Positions 7,698-16,723 of a DNA stretch of 64,000 bases are shown piece after piece. The notes beneath the pieces are model-generated. The model saw only the letters and a list, made by a program, of their open reading frames with translations. It was not told where the DNA came from and ran no database searches. The DNA lies in contig OY282446.1 in NCBI GenBank assembly GCA_958295975.1, forward strand, positions 907,289 through 971,288, written 5' to 3'. How positions within the stretch are numbered: position 1 is the stretch's first letter; each line of letters begins with the position of its first letter. This DNA is from Tepidiformaceae bacterium. GTDB lineage: Bacteria; Chloroflexota; Dehalococcoidia; Tepidiformales; Tepidiformaceae. Both the position numbers and the translations under genes were made by a program.

Positions 7698-10331
7698 TCA
7701 GCCGTCGCCGTTCGACCAGCGCCAGGGACGCCGCCGGACGAGGGTCGCGAGCACGGCCAGCGCCACGATGGCCGCGACCGGCCAGACGAGCGCGCCCGGT
7801 CCGGAGGCCAGGCCCGCGGTTCCGCCCGTGCCCGACGCGGGCGGCCCGGGCGTGTCCCCGGCGTCCGCGAAGTGGTCTTCCAGCGTGATGACGCGGTCGA
7901 TCAGGAAGGGCGACAGCTCGACCTCGCCGCCACCGTCCTCGCGCAGGTCCGCGAGCGAGCAGAGGCTGCCCGCGGGCACGGTGACGGTGCGGCTCTCGCC
8001 CGCGGCCAGCTCCAGCAGCGTGACCGTGCCGCCGCCGCCGTCCGGCTCCTCGCAGTTGAGGACGAGCTGGTAGGGATCCTCCGGCTCGTCGGCGGGGTCG
8101 CCCGGATCCTCGCCGTCGACGGGGGTTGCCCGCGACACCAGCGTGATGGCCACGAGCGGCGGCGGTTCGGGCGTGGCCGTGGGCTCGGGCGTGGCCGTGG
8201 GCGGCGGCGTGGGCGTGGCCGTGGGAGCGGGCGTGGGTATGTCCTCGGGATCCCGAGTGATCGGGGTCGGGTCCTCCGCGCGGGGAGGCTCCGGGGTCTC
8301 CACGGTGATCGGCGTGGTGGTGGCCGTGGGCTCGGGCGTGCCAGTGGGGGCGGGAGGCGTCGGCGTCGCAGTGGGCACGGGCGTCTCGGGGGTCGGCTCC
8401 TGCGTCGGCGCGGGCGTCGGCGTCACGGTCGGCGGGGGCGGCTCGGGCGTGGGGGTAGGCGTGGGCGTGGCCGTGGGATCGGGAGCCAGAATGATCGTGA
8501 TGGGGGTAGGCGTCGGCGTGGGGGTAGGCGTCGGCGTGGGCGTGGGGGTCGGCGTCGGCGTGGGCGTGGGGGTCGGCGTGGGCGTGGGCGTCGGGGTAGG
8601 CGTCGGCGTCGGCGTGGGCGTGGGGCTGGGCGTGGGATCGGGCGTGGGATCGGGCGTGGGATCGGGCGTGGGATCGGGCGTGGGATCGGGCGTGGGATCG
8701 GGCGTGGGATCGGGCGTGGGCTCCGGCGTGGAGCTGGCCGTGGCCGTGGGCGTGGCGAAGTGGTTGGTCACCGTGAAGGTCACGTCGCCCGTGATCGTCT
8801 GGGGCGTACTGAACAGGCCGCTGATGCTCGTCGCGCCGCGGCTGTTCGTCTCCGCCAGCGTGCAGCGCGCGGGCGTGCCGATGCGGATGACCAGCTTCGT
8901 CTCGCCCGCCGGCACGAGCACCGTCACCGGGTTCTCGGGCGTCACGTCCGTGCCCTCCGCACAGGCCAGCGCGAAGGTGTAGGAGATGTCGCCCGGAGAG
9001 GCCCCCGTGACCAGCTTGCGGATGGAGACGGCGGCCCGCGTGGGCGTGGCCGTGGCGGTGGGCGACGCCGTGGCGGTGGCCGTGGGCTCGGGCGTGGCCG
9101 TGGCCGTCGGCTCGGGCGTGGCCGGGCAGGACGGTTGTGACGTCGGGCACGGAGATGCCGTCGGGCTGGCCGTGATCGGGGTGGGCGTGGGCGTGGCCGT
9201 GGGCTCGGGCGTGGCCGTCGGCTCGGGCGTGGCCGTGGCCGTGGGCGCGGCGGGGGGCTTGGCCGTGACGGTGGCCGTGACCGTCGGCTCGGGCGTGACC
9301 GTGGCCGTGGGCTCGGGCGTGGCCGTGGCGGTGGGCGATGTCTTCGGCTTTGCCGTGACGGTGGTCTTGTCCCCCTCGAAATGGTTCGTCACCGTGAAGG
9401 TCGAACTGCTGGTTATCCCCCGCAGGAGGAACAGGCCCTCGGTGCGCGTCGCCCCGTGGCTGTTCGTCTCCGCCAGGGAGCAGAGCGTGCCCACGGCCGG
9501 GACGATGGTCGCGATCTTCACGCTCCCGCCCGCCGCCACCGACGCCGTCCAGGACTGGGCGGGCGGAGGGATGCTACCGGGAGAGAGGATGGCGCACGTG
9601 AGGCGGAATGCGTAGGAGACGCCCGCCGGCGCCTTCCCCGTGACCTGCTTGCGCACGTAGACGTCCGCGTCGAAGCGGTTCGTCACCGTGAAGGTGGTGT
9701 CGGCGTTGATCGTGCGGGCGCTGCCGAACAGCCCGCTGATGCTCACGGGGCTATGGCTGACGGGCTCGGTGAGCTCCGTGCAGGTCTGGCCCTCGGTGAG
9801 GTAGAAGAGGATGTCCTCACTGCCCGCGGTGAGGCTGACGTTGCGGAGCTCGCCGTTGCAGGTGAGGCTGAGCTTGTAGATGGCGCCGTCGGGGGCCGGG
9901 CCGGTGACTTCCTTGCGCACGCTGACGACGACGGGGTAGTTGTTCGTGACCGTCACCGTCTCGCTCGCGGTGATGGTGCGTCCGCTGAATTCGCCCGTGG
10001 TGGAGAGCGGCTCGTCGTCGCCGAGGTCGTCCTCGGAGAGGGAGCAGGAGGCGCCGGAGGGCACGGAGCTGAAGGAGGCCGTGCCGCCCGCCGTCACGGA
10101 GACCTGCCCGAGGAAGGCCTGGTCGCTTTCGCTGCACTGCAGGGTGAAGCCGTAGCTCTTGTTGGCGGGGGCGTTGCCCGTGACCTGCTTCGTCACGGAG
10201 ATGGTGACGCGCCCCGTCTGCGCCTCGCCGCCAGCCAGCAGGGCAAGGCCCCAGAGCAACGCGAGCGCCATCGCCGTGAGCGCCACGACAAGGCGGGCGG
10301 GCCGCGCGGGGGAGGGAAACGACCGGGGCAT
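7698..10331 (-). CDS. Large surface protein with repeated DUF5979-like domains and (PT)n/(DPTP)n stalk
   Basis: 877-residue paralogue of the adjacent surface protein. The ATG at 10329-10331 is preceded by AGAGGA; an in-frame extension to 10409 lacks a ribosome-binding site. A signal peptide (about 1-38) ends at GGEAQT. At least four DUF5979-like modules follow, opening [29 protein letters not shown] and VSIRKLVTG, each with the pair of cysteines expected for this fold. Between modules lie Thr/Pro/Glu linkers, then seven DPTP repeats, a roughly 40-residue PT run, a last Cys-bearing module, ASGTG, a hydrophobic helix starting LVWP and a basic tail. It is expected to project from the cell as a flexible stalk. 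Its DNA is tandemly repetitive and prone to length change. Confidence 0.82.
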   Translation of the reverse strand: MPRSFPSPARPARLVVALTAMALALLWGLALLAGGEAQTGRVTISVTKQVTGNAPANKSYGFTLQCSESDQAFLGQVSVTAGGTASFSSVPSGASCSLSEDDLGDDEPLSTTGEFSGRTITASETVTVTNNYPVVVSVRKEVTGPAPDGAIYKLSLTCNGELRNVSLTAGSEDILFYLTEGQTCTELTEPVSHSPVSISGLFGSARTINADTTFTVTNRFDADVYVRKQVTGKAPAGVSYAFRLTCAILSPGSIPPPAQSWTASVAAGGSVKIATIVPAVGTLCSLAETNSHGATRTEGLFLLRGITSSSTFTVTNHFEGDKTTVTAKPKTSPTATATPEPTATVTPEPTVTATVTAKPPAAPTATATPEPTATPEPTATPTPTPITASPTASPCPTSQPSCPATPEPTATATPEPTATATASPTATATPTRAAVSIRKLVTGASPGDISYTFALACAEGTDVTPENPVTVLVPAGETKLVIRIGTPARCTLAETNSRGATSISGLFSTPQTITGDVTFTVTNHFATPTATASSTPEPTPDPTPDPTPDPTPDPTPDPTPDPTPDPTPSPTPTPTPTPTPTPTPTPTPTPTPTPTPTPTPTPTPTPTPTPITIILAPDPTATPTPTPTPEPPPPTVTPTPAPTQEPTPETPVPTATPTPPAPTGTPEPTATTTPITVETPEPPRAEDPTPITRDPEDIPTPAPTATPTPPPTATPEPTATPEPPPLVAITLVSRATPVDGEDPGDPADEPEDPYQLVLNCEEPDGGGGTVTLLELAAGESRTVTVPAGSLCSLADLREDGGGEVELSPFLIDRVITLEDHFADAGDTPGPPASGTGGTAGLASGPGALVWPVAAIVALAVLATLVRRRPWRWSNGDG
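8634..8717. repeat. Seven exact 12-bp repeats (GGGATCGGGCGT)
   Basis: Seven head-to-tail copies of a 12-base unit inside the large surface-protein gene, encoding (DPTP)7 on the minus strand. It is followed by a less regular GT/GC-rich run (about 8497-8625) encoding alternating Pro and Thr. In-frame unit size means gain or loss of copies changes stalk length without breaking the gene. Confidence 0.9.
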
Positions 10332-10382
10332 CGCATCCTCTGTGATCGGGCGGGGGCATCGGTAATCTGCCCGACCAGGCGG

Positions 10383-10409
10383 AGCATACTGTGGTAAAGG
10401 ATTACGCAA
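10383..10409 (-). promoter_or_regulatory. Possible promoter of the large surface-protein gene
   Basis: On the minus strand TATGCT (10383-10388) lies about 50 bases before the ATG at 10331, with TTGCGT (10404-10409) 15 bases further upstream. The region is clearly AT-richer than its surroundings. The -35 spacing is short, so this is tentative. Confidence 0.35.
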
Positions 10410-10437
10410 CGGTCAAATCAGTGAATCGGGTCAAGGG

Positions 10438-10499
10438 TTTACCCTGGGTTTACCGCCCCGGGGCCGTTTTTCTTTACCCCCGGCCCCCGCTTCTTTACC
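10438..10499. repeat. Four TTTACC repeats between nadD-like gene and surface-protein gene
   Basis: TTTACC occurs at 10438, 10449, 10473 and 10494, in the same orientation, the last overlapping the stop codon of the nadD-like gene; an inverted copy (GGTAAA) lies near 10393. Between two of them GGGGCCG and CGGCCCC (about 10460-10490) can form a 7-bp stem that may end nadD transcription. The function of the hexamers is unknown; spacing (11, 24, 21) is not strictly helical. Confidence 0.4.
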
Positions 10500-11211
10500 C
10501 GGGAGCGTAGAGCCCGCGCGCGCGGATGCGGGCCGCCACCTCCTCCGGCAGGTCGCCGCCCGCGCCCCCGTCCGCGAGGCGCGAGCGCGCGGCGCTGGAG
10601 GAGACGCGCGCGTGCCGTTCGTCGAGCGCGATCACGAGGATGCGGTCGGCGAAGGGGGCCGCGTTTTGCGCCGCCCACGCCGCCACCTCCGCCGCCGCGG
10701 CGGCGCCGCGGTTGGCCGCGATCACGCGGTGGCGGGCGAAGAAGCGCTCCAGCGCGCGCGCCATGCCCGTCGCGCCGCCCGCGTAGTAGCGCGGCTCGAA
10801 GAGGCGCACGAGGGTGTCGTGGCCGAGCGCGAAATCGAAGGAGGCCTCGGGGAAGGCCGCCGTCAGCGCCGCCGCCTGATCGGCGATGCGGGCGCGGTTG
10901 GCGGCCAGCACGGCGAGGGCGGGGCGGCTCGCGCGGGCGGCCAGCAACATGCCGACGCGCTCGGCGAGGGGCGCGCCTTCGACGCGCTTGTCCACGTTGC
11001 GCGTGGTGAGCAGGGCCGCGCCCCGCTCCGCGCCCGCCGCCTCGCGGGCCAGCTCGAGCAGGCGCAGGTGGGCGAGCGTGGGCGGATTGAAGGCGGAGGG
11101 CAGGACCGCCCAGCGTCCGCGCGGGGCATCGGGCGCGTCGAAGCGCGCCGCGGCGGGCGCGGGCGAGCGCTCCAGCGCCTCCAGCCGCGCGGCGACGGCC
11201 GCCTCATCCAT
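10495..11211 (-). CDS. NadD-like nicotinate-nucleotide adenylyltransferase family protein
   Basis: 238-residue nucleotidyltransferase of the cytidylyltransferase-like superfamily. The nucleotide-binding motif appears as SAFNPPTLAHL (about residues 38-48; canonical GGTFDPVHxGH), and the second signature as SSSAARSRL (canonical ISSTxIR) near residue 210. LGHDTLVRLF in the middle matches the conserved GxD segment of NadD proteins. Family members make NaAD or NAD from the mononucleotide plus ATP; the unusual first motif and an N-terminal extension leave open a different NMN/NaMN preference. The start ATG 11209-11211 has TAGAAT 7 bases upstream (leaderless). It is divergent from the EamA gene. Confidence 0.75.
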   Translation of the reverse strand: MDEAAVAARLEALERSPAPAAARFDAPDAPRGRWAVLPSAFNPPTLAHLRLLELAREAAGAERGAALLTTRNVDKRVEGAPLAERVGMLLAARASRPALAVLAANRARIADQAAALTAAFPEASFDFALGHDTLVRLFEPRYYAGGATGMARALERFFARHRVIAANRGAAAAAEVAAWAAQNAAPFADRILVIALDERHARVSSSAARSRLADGGAGGDLPEEVAARIRARGLYAPG

Positions 11212-11218
11212 GCACGGG

Positions 11219-11224
11219 ATTCTA
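11219..11224 (-). promoter_or_regulatory. -10 box of the leaderless nadD-like gene
   Basis: TAGAAT on the minus strand, 7 bases before the ATG at 11211. The diverging transporter gene has its own TATCGT box at 11265-11270, 9 bases before ATG 11280, so both genes fire from a spacer of under 70 bases. Confidence 0.45.
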
Positions 11225-11279
11225 GCGCCACCGTTCGCTGCCGCCGTCCCCGCGCGCCCCCGTGTATCGTGGCGGCGAT

Positions 11280-12254
11280 ATGCGCCTGCCCCGCCTGCCC
11301 TACGCCGTGCTGGGCTTCGGCGTGCTGGCCTTCGCCTGGGCCCCAATCTTCGTGCGCATCGCCGATCAGGAGGTACACGCCCTCACCATCGCGTCCTGGC
11401 GCTTCCTGTTCGCCACGGCCCTGATGCTGCCCGTGGCCGCCGTGCTGTTCGCGCGCGGTCGCATCAGCATCCCGCCCCGCGCGGGGCTGCTCATGAGCGT
11501 CCTCGCGGGCGTCTTCCAGGCGGCCCACGTCTGGACCTGGTTCGCGTCCTTCGAGCACACCTCGGTGGGGTCGAGCGTCATCATCCTGGCCATGCAGCCG
11601 CTGTTCGCGGGGCTGTTCGCCTTCCTCTTCCTGCGCGAGCGGCCCGCGCGGCTCGAATACGCGGGGCTGATCGTGGCCTTCGCCGGGCTCGTCCTCATCA
11701 CACAGGGCGACATCGGGAGCGGCGGCCTCGAGGGGCTCGGGGGGGACCTGCTGGCGCTGCTGGCCGCCGTGCTCTTCGGGGCCTACCTGACCGTGGGGCG
11801 CGTGGCCGAGCGGACCACGGACGCGTTCGCCTTCACCACCATCGTCTTCGCCGTGGCCGCGGGCGTCACGTGGCTGGCGGTGCTGATCACGCGCCCGGCG
11901 GTGGGGGGCTTCGCGGGCGAAACGTGGATGGCCTTCGCCCTGCTGGCGCTGGTGCCGGTGGCGCTGGGCTACACGGCCATCAACTGGGCGCTGGGCCGCC
12001 TGCGCGTCGTCACCGTGGCCACGGCCGTCCTCGCGGAGGCGCCGCTGGCCATCGTGTTCTCCGTGTTCGTGCTGGGGGAACGGCCCACGACCGGCATCCT
12101 CATCGGGGGCGCGCTCGCCATCGCGGGCGTGGGCATCGCGCTGGCCGCGCGGCGCACCCTGCTCGCGCCCCCCGAACCGCACATCCCGCATCCGCACGTC
12201 CCCCATCCGCACCTGCCGCACCCGCGCCGCGCGCGCAAGGACGAACAACGGTAG
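11280..12254 (+). CDS. EamA/DMT superfamily transporter (tandem copy 1)
   Basis: 324-residue ten-helix drug/metabolite transporter with two EamA repeats (about residues 1-140 and 150-290). Conserved features include an early RIADQEVHALTIASWR (first-repeat helix 2), PLFAGLFAFLFLRERP at the end of repeat 1 and its counterpart APLAIVFSVFVLGERP in repeat 2. Substrate unknown; family members move amino acids, sugars or metabolites. Start ATG 11280-11282 with TATCGT 9 bases upstream. The C-terminal tail is unusual: a His/Pro ladder in which HP pairs alternate (about residues 298-315), ending in a basic RRARK patch. It is followed after 59 bases by a close paralogue, clearly a tandem duplication. 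Confidence 0.88.
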   Translation: MRLPRLPYAVLGFGVLAFAWAPIFVRIADQEVHALTIASWRFLFATALMLPVAAVLFARGRISIPPRAGLLMSVLAGVFQAAHVWTWFASFEHTSVGSSVIILAMQPLFAGLFAFLFLRERPARLEYAGLIVAFAGLVLITQGDIGSGGLEGLGGDLLALLAAVLFGAYLTVGRVAERTTDAFAFTTIVFAVAAGVTWLAVLITRPAVGGFAGETWMAFALLALVPVALGYTAINWALGRLRVVTVATAVLAEAPLAIVFSVFVLGERPTTGILIGGALAIAGVGIALAARRTLLAPPEPHIPHPHVPHPHLPHPRRARKDEQR

Positions 12255-12313
12255 GCCGCCCCGCCGGTTCCAGCGCCGCATCCCGGCCCCGCCCCCGCGT
12301 TTAGCATGGCGGC

Positions 12314-13264
12314 GTGGCCGCGTCCCCGCCCCGCCTGCCCTACGCCGTGCTGGGCCTCGGCGTGCTGGCCTTCGCGTGGGCGCCGATCTTCATCCGCATC
12401 GCCGAGCAGGAGGTGCACGCCCTCACCATCACGGCCTGGCGCTTCCTCTTCGCCGCGGCCCTGATACTGCCCGTGGCCGCCGTGCTGTTCGCGCGCGGTC
12501 GCATCAGCGTCCCGTCCCGCACGGGGCTGCTCCTGAGCGTCCTCGCGGGCCTCCTCCAGACGGCCTACGCCTGGGCCTGGTTCGCGTCCTTCGAGCACAC
12601 CTCCGTGGGGTCGAGCGTGATCATCCTGACCATGCAGCCGCTGTTCGCGGGGCTGTTCGCCTTCCTCTTCCTGCGCGAGCGGCCCGCGCGGCTCGAATAC
12701 GCGGGGCTGGCGGTGGCCTTCGCCGGGCTCGTCCTCATCACGCGCGGCGACATCGGGATCGACGGCCTCGAGGGGCTCGGGGGCGACCTGCTGGCGCTGC
12801 TGGCCGCCGTGCTCTTCGGGGCCTACCTGACCACCGGGCGCGTGGCCGAGCGGACCACCGGCGCGTTCGCCTTCACGACCATCGTCTTCACCGTGGCCAC
12901 GGGCGTGATCTGGCTGGCGGTGCTCGTCGCGCGCCCCGCCGTGGGGGGCTTCGCGGGGGAAACGTGGATGGCCCTCGCCCTGCTGGCGCTGGTGCCCGTG
13001 GCGCTGGGCTACGTGGCCATCAACTGGGCGCTGGGCCGCCTGCGCGTCGTCACCGTGGCCACCGGCATCCTCGCCGTGGCGCCGCTGGCCATCGTCTTCT
13101 CCACGTTCACGCTGGGGGAACGGCCCACGGTCGGCGGCCTCATCGGGGGCGCGCTCGCCATCGCGGGCGTGGGCATCGCGCTGGCCGCGCGCCGCGCCCC
13201 GCCCGCGCCCCCCGAAGCGCACGCGCCGCATCCGCGCCGTGCGCGCAAGGACGGACGGCGGTAG
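12314..13264 (+). CDS. EamA/DMT superfamily transporter (tandem copy 2)
   Basis: 316-residue paralogue of the preceding transporter, near-identical over most of its length (for example the stretches around LRERPARLEYAGL and WALGRLRVVTVAT are unchanged), so the duplication is fairly recent. Start GTG 12314-12316, with TAGCAT (12302-12307) 6 bases upstream, hence its own leaderless transcript. The His/Pro tail of copy 1 is contracted here to a single HAPHP before the RRARK patch, showing that the tail varies freely while the membrane core is conserved. The stop is 10 bases before the GTG of the HAD gene. Confidence 0.87.
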   Translation: MAASPPRLPYAVLGLGVLAFAWAPIFIRIAEQEVHALTITAWRFLFAAALILPVAAVLFARGRISVPSRTGLLLSVLAGLLQTAYAWAWFASFEHTSVGSSVIILTMQPLFAGLFAFLFLRERPARLEYAGLAVAFAGLVLITRGDIGIDGLEGLGGDLLALLAAVLFGAYLTTGRVAERTTGAFAFTTIVFTVATGVIWLAVLVARPAVGGFAGETWMALALLALVPVALGYVAINWALGRLRVVTVATGILAVAPLAIVFSTFTLGERPTVGGLIGGALAIAGVGIALAARRAPPAPPEAHAPHPRRARKDGRR

Positions 13265-13274
13265 GCTGAGGGCG

Positions 13275-13961
13275 GTGCATCCCCTTCTCCTGTTCGACAT
13301 CGACCGCACGCTCATCCACAGCGGCGGGGCCGGACGCGCCGCCATCGCCGCCGCCCTGGCGGACGTGCTCGGCGCGCGGGCGGCGCTCGACGGCATGGTC
13401 GTCGACGGGCGCACGGACCGCGCCATCCTGGAGGAGGCGCTCGCCGGCGTGGGGGCCGCGGCCACGCCCGAGGCCGTGGCGGAGCTGCTGGAGGCCTACC
13501 TCGCGCGCCTGCCGGAGAAGCTGCGCGAACGGCGGGGGCGGGGGCGCGTGCTCCCCGGCGTGCCCGCGCTGCTGGACGCGCTCGACCGCGCCGGGGCCCC
13601 GCTGGGGCTGGCCACGGGCAACGCGGCGCGCGGCGCGGAGATCAAGCTGCGCCACTACGGCCTGTGGGAGCACTTCCCGGCGGGCGGCTTCGGGGACGTC
13701 ACCGCCGACCGCGCGGAGGTGGTGGCCGCGGCCATCGATGCCGCGGGCCGGGCCGCCGGGCTGAACGGGAACGGGGCCGCGCCCGCGCCCATCGTGATCG
13801 GCGACACGCCCCACGACGTGGCCGGAGCGCACGCCGCCGGGGCGCGCGCGCTGGGCGTGGCCACGGGGGCGTGGGACGAAGCCGCCCTGCGCGCGAGCGG
13901 GGCCGAGTTCACGCTGCCCGACCTGGGCGACACGGAGGCGGCGCTGGCCGTGCTGCTCTAG
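13275..13961 (+). CDS. HAD-superfamily phosphatase (phosphoglycolate phosphatase-like)
   Basis: 228-residue cytosolic HAD hydrolase. Motif I is FDIDRTL with nucleophile Asp 8 and acid Asp 10; motif II Thr lies in LATGN; the Lys of motif III is within AEIKLRHYGL; motif IV is IVIGDTPHD. An alpha-helical C1-type cap (about residues 18-85) makes it most like phosphoglycolate phosphatase or beta-phosphoglucomutase-type enzymes. GTG 13275-13277 is the chosen start because TAGGCT lies 7 bases upstream and the HAD fold begins at once; an earlier in-frame start at 13239 would overlap the transporter gene. The last 4 bases overlap the stop of the convergent valS gene. Confidence 0.88.
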   Translation: MHPLLLFDIDRTLIHSGGAGRAAIAAALADVLGARAALDGMVVDGRTDRAILEEALAGVGAAATPEAVAELLEAYLARLPEKLRERRGRGRVLPGVPALLDALDRAGAPLGLATGNAARGAEIKLRHYGLWEHFPAGGFGDVTADRAEVVAAAIDAAGRAAGLNGNGAAPAPIVIGDTPHDVAGAHAAGARALGVATGAWDEAALRASGAEFTLPDLGDTEAALAVLL

Positions 13962-16675
13962 GAGCCCAGCGCCGCGAGGCGCTCGCGCAGCCCCTCCGCG
14001 CGCGTTTCCGCCGCCGCCAGCCGCTCGCGCTCGCCGCGCACGACTTCGGCGGGGGCGCGTTCGAGGAAGCGCTCGTTGGCCAGCTGCCGTTCGAGGCGCG
14101 CGATGCGCTCCACCGTCTCCGCCAGCTCGCGCGCGAGGCGTTCGCGCTCCGCCGTTTCGTCCACGCGCGGCAGGGCCAGCGCCACCTCCGTGCCGCCCAC
14201 GCGCGCGAAGGCGTGGTCGCCGGCGGGCAGGGGCTCGTCCGCGCCGGTCACGAGCGGCTCGACGCGGGAGGTGAAGGCCGTGGCCGCCGCCGTTTCGCGC
14301 AGGGCGGCGGCGTGGTCGCCCGCGCGCAGGCGCACGGCGGGGCGCTCGCCCGCGGGCACGCCCTTCTCCGCGCGCAGGTTGCGGATGGCGCGGTTCACCT
14401 CGATCACGTGCGCCATGGCCGCCTCCGCGGCCTCGTCGCGCCAGCGCCCGTCGGGCCGCGGCCAGGGGGCCACGATGAGCGCCTCCGCGCCGTCGCCGTC
14501 GTCGAGGTGGGGGCGCAGCCTGCCCCACAGCTCCTCGGTCACGAAGGGCATCACCGGGTGCAGCAGCCGCAGCCCGCGGTCGAGCGCGTACGCGAGCGTG
14601 GCCAGGGGGCGCTCGTCGCCCGCGTTCAGGCGCGGCTTGCTCATCTCCACGTACCAGTCGGCCAGCTCGTTCCAGAGGAAGTCGTGGACGCGGCGCGCGG
14701 CCTCGCCCAGCTGGTAGGCGGCGAGCAGGGACTCGACCTCGCCCTCCAGCGCCTCCAGCCGCGACAGCAGCCAGCGGTCCTCCAGCGCCAGCGCGCCGCG
14801 GTCCTCCGGACGCGGGGGCGCGACGCGGCGTCCCTCCAGCCGCAGGAGGGCGTAGCGCGCGGTGTTCCAGACCTTGTTGGCGAAGTTGCGCGCCGACGCC
14901 ATGCGCTCCTCGCTGTACTTCATGTCCTGGCCCAGCGTGGAGGCGGTGAGCAGGGCGAAGCGGAAGGCGTCCGCGCCATAGGCGCCCGCGGCCACGAGCG
15001 GATCGACGACGTTGCCGCGCGACTTCGTCATCTTCTCGCCGTTGGCGTCGCGGATGAGGCCGTGGAAGAGCACCGTGCGGAAGGGCACGTCGCCGTCGGG
15101 CGCGTGGTCGCGCATGTTGTAGAGGCCGAACATGATCATGCGCGCGCACCAGAAGAACATGATGTCGTAGCCCATCTGCATGTCCGTGGTGGGGTAGAAG
15201 GCGCGCAGGTCGCCGCCGGCGTCGTCGGGCCAGCCGAGGTCGGCGTGGGGGGCCAGCGCGGAGGAGAACCAGGTGTCGAGCACGTCCTCGTCCTGGCGCA
15301 GGGCCGCGCTCCCACAGGCGGGACAGGCGGAGGGGTCGTCCACCGCGACGATGGTTTCGCCGCAGTCGCAGTACCACACGGGGATCTGGTGGCCCCACCA
15401 GAGCTGGCGGCTGATGCACCAGTCGCGCATGGAGTCGGTCCAGTTGAGGAAGGTGCGGGCCAGCCGCGGGGGCACGACGCGGATGCGCCCCTCGCGCACG
15501 GCGGCGCCCGCGTCGCCCGCGAGCGAGCGGCCGGGGGCGTACTCGCGGTTCACGGCCACCCACCACTGCTCGCCGGGCAGGGGCTCGATCACGGCCTCGC
15601 AGCGGCTGCAGCGGCCCACGCTGTGGGTGTAGGGCTCCTCGCGTTCGAGGAAGCCGCCGTCGGCGAGATCGCGCACGATGGCGGCGCGCGCATCCTCCAC
15701 GGTCATGCCCGCGTAGGGACCGGCCTCCTCGGTCATGCGCCCGTCGCGCCCGATGGCGACGATGGCGTCAAGGCCGTGGCGCTGGCCGATCTCCCAGTCG
15801 AGCGGGTCGTGGCCGGGCGTGACCTTGAGCGCGCCGGTGCCGAAATCGGGGCGGATGGCCTCGTCGGCCACGACGGGCAGCTCGCGGCCCACCACGGGCA
15901 GCAGCACGGTGCGCCCGATGCGGTCCTCGTAGCGTTCGTCGTCGGGGTGCACGGCCACGCCCGTGTCGGCCACCATGGTCTCGGGGCGCACGGTGGCCAC
16001 GGTGACGGCCTCGGGCAGGGCCATGCCGCCCTCGCCCACCACCGGGTAGCGCACGTACCAGAGGGCGGCCTCCTCCTCCACGTAGTCCACCTCGAGGTCG
16101 CTCAGGGCGGTGCCGCAGCGCGGGCACCAGTTGCTCATGCGCAGGCCGCGGTAGACGAGCCCGTCGCGGTGGAGGTTCACGAAGGTGGCGCGCACGGCGC
16201 GCACGATGCCGGGGTCGAGCGTGAAGGCGTCGCGGCTCCAGTCGGCGCTCGCGCCCAGCTTGCGGTGCTGCTCGGCGATGCGCGGGCGCAGGCGGCGCAC
16301 CCACTGCCAGGTGCGCTCCACGAAGGCCTCGCGCCCGATGTCGCGCCGGTCGATGCCCTCCTTGGCCAGCTCGCGCTCCATCACGTTCTGGGTGGCGATG
16401 CCGGCGTGGTCCTCGCCGGGCAGCCAGAGGGCGTCGCGGCCCTGCATGCGCCGCCAGCGCACGAGCGCGTCCGTGATGGCGTCCTCCAGCCCGTGGCCGA
16501 GGTGCAGCTCCCCGGTCACGTTCGGCGGGGGCATGATGATGCAGTAGGGCTCGCGGCCCGGGCGGGGCTCGGCGCGGAACCAGCCACCCCGTTCCCAGAA
16601 GGCATAGATGCGGTCCTCGACCTCGCCCGGCTCGTAGGCGGATGCGAGCCGGGCGTCCGCGGGCGCGTCGCTCAT
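13958..16675 (-). CDS. valS: Valyl-tRNA synthetase
   Basis: 905-residue class I aminoacyl-tRNA synthetase charging tRNA-Val. The HIGH-equivalent is in NVTGELHLGHG (about residues 53-63) and the KMSKS loop is KMTKSRGNVVDP (about residue 547); the editing (CP1) domain with TVRPETM and a D-x-G-V-A-V-H-P segment lies between. A C-terminal coiled-coil (about 840-905, many E/R) matches the tRNA-binding arm. Cysteine pairs near residues 180 and 400 suggest bound zinc. The ATG at 16673-16675 has GGGGGA upstream and a TACACT box about 38 bases away. It is last in a leftward run of genes, after the two GT39 paralogues. No T-box is visible in the 48-base spacer. Confidence 0.96.
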   Translation of the reverse strand: MSDAPADARLASAYEPGEVEDRIYAFWERGGWFRAEPRPGREPYCIIMPPPNVTGELHLGHGLEDAITDALVRWRRMQGRDALWLPGEDHAGIATQNVMERELAKEGIDRRDIGREAFVERTWQWVRRLRPRIAEQHRKLGASADWSRDAFTLDPGIVRAVRATFVNLHRDGLVYRGLRMSNWCPRCGTALSDLEVDYVEEEAALWYVRYPVVGEGGMALPEAVTVATVRPETMVADTGVAVHPDDERYEDRIGRTVLLPVVGRELPVVADEAIRPDFGTGALKVTPGHDPLDWEIGQRHGLDAIVAIGRDGRMTEEAGPYAGMTVEDARAAIVRDLADGGFLEREEPYTHSVGRCSRCEAVIEPLPGEQWWVAVNREYAPGRSLAGDAGAAVREGRIRVVPPRLARTFLNWTDSMRDWCISRQLWWGHQIPVWYCDCGETIVAVDDPSACPACGSAALRQDEDVLDTWFSSALAPHADLGWPDDAGGDLRAFYPTTDMQMGYDIMFFWCARMIMFGLYNMRDHAPDGDVPFRTVLFHGLIRDANGEKMTKSRGNVVDPLVAAGAYGADAFRFALLTASTLGQDMKYSEERMASARNFANKVWNTARYALLRLEGRRVAPPRPEDRGALALEDRWLLSRLEALEGEVESLLAAYQLGEAARRVHDFLWNELADWYVEMSKPRLNAGDERPLATLAYALDRGLRLLHPVMPFVTEELWGRLRPHLDDGDGAEALIVAPWPRPDGRWRDEAAEAAMAHVIEVNRAIRNLRAEKGVPAGERPAVRLRAGDHAAALRETAAATAFTSRVEPLVTGADEPLPAGDHAFARVGGTEVALALPRVDETAERERLARELAETVERIARLERQLANERFLERAPAEVVRGERERLAAAETRAEGLRERLAALGS

Positions 16676-16723
16676 GCGGAATCCCCCGTGTCTGGCGTTC
16701 CCGCGAGTGTACCAGCCCCGCGC

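Noticed and set aside
8634-8717. CRISPR-like array
   Set aside because: The 12-bp units have no spacers, and the frame is coding; no cas genes nearby.
5914-9615. Long Val/Gly- and Arg-rich frames antisense to the two surface proteins
   Set aside because: They are reverse images of the (PT)n repeats and lack start signals.
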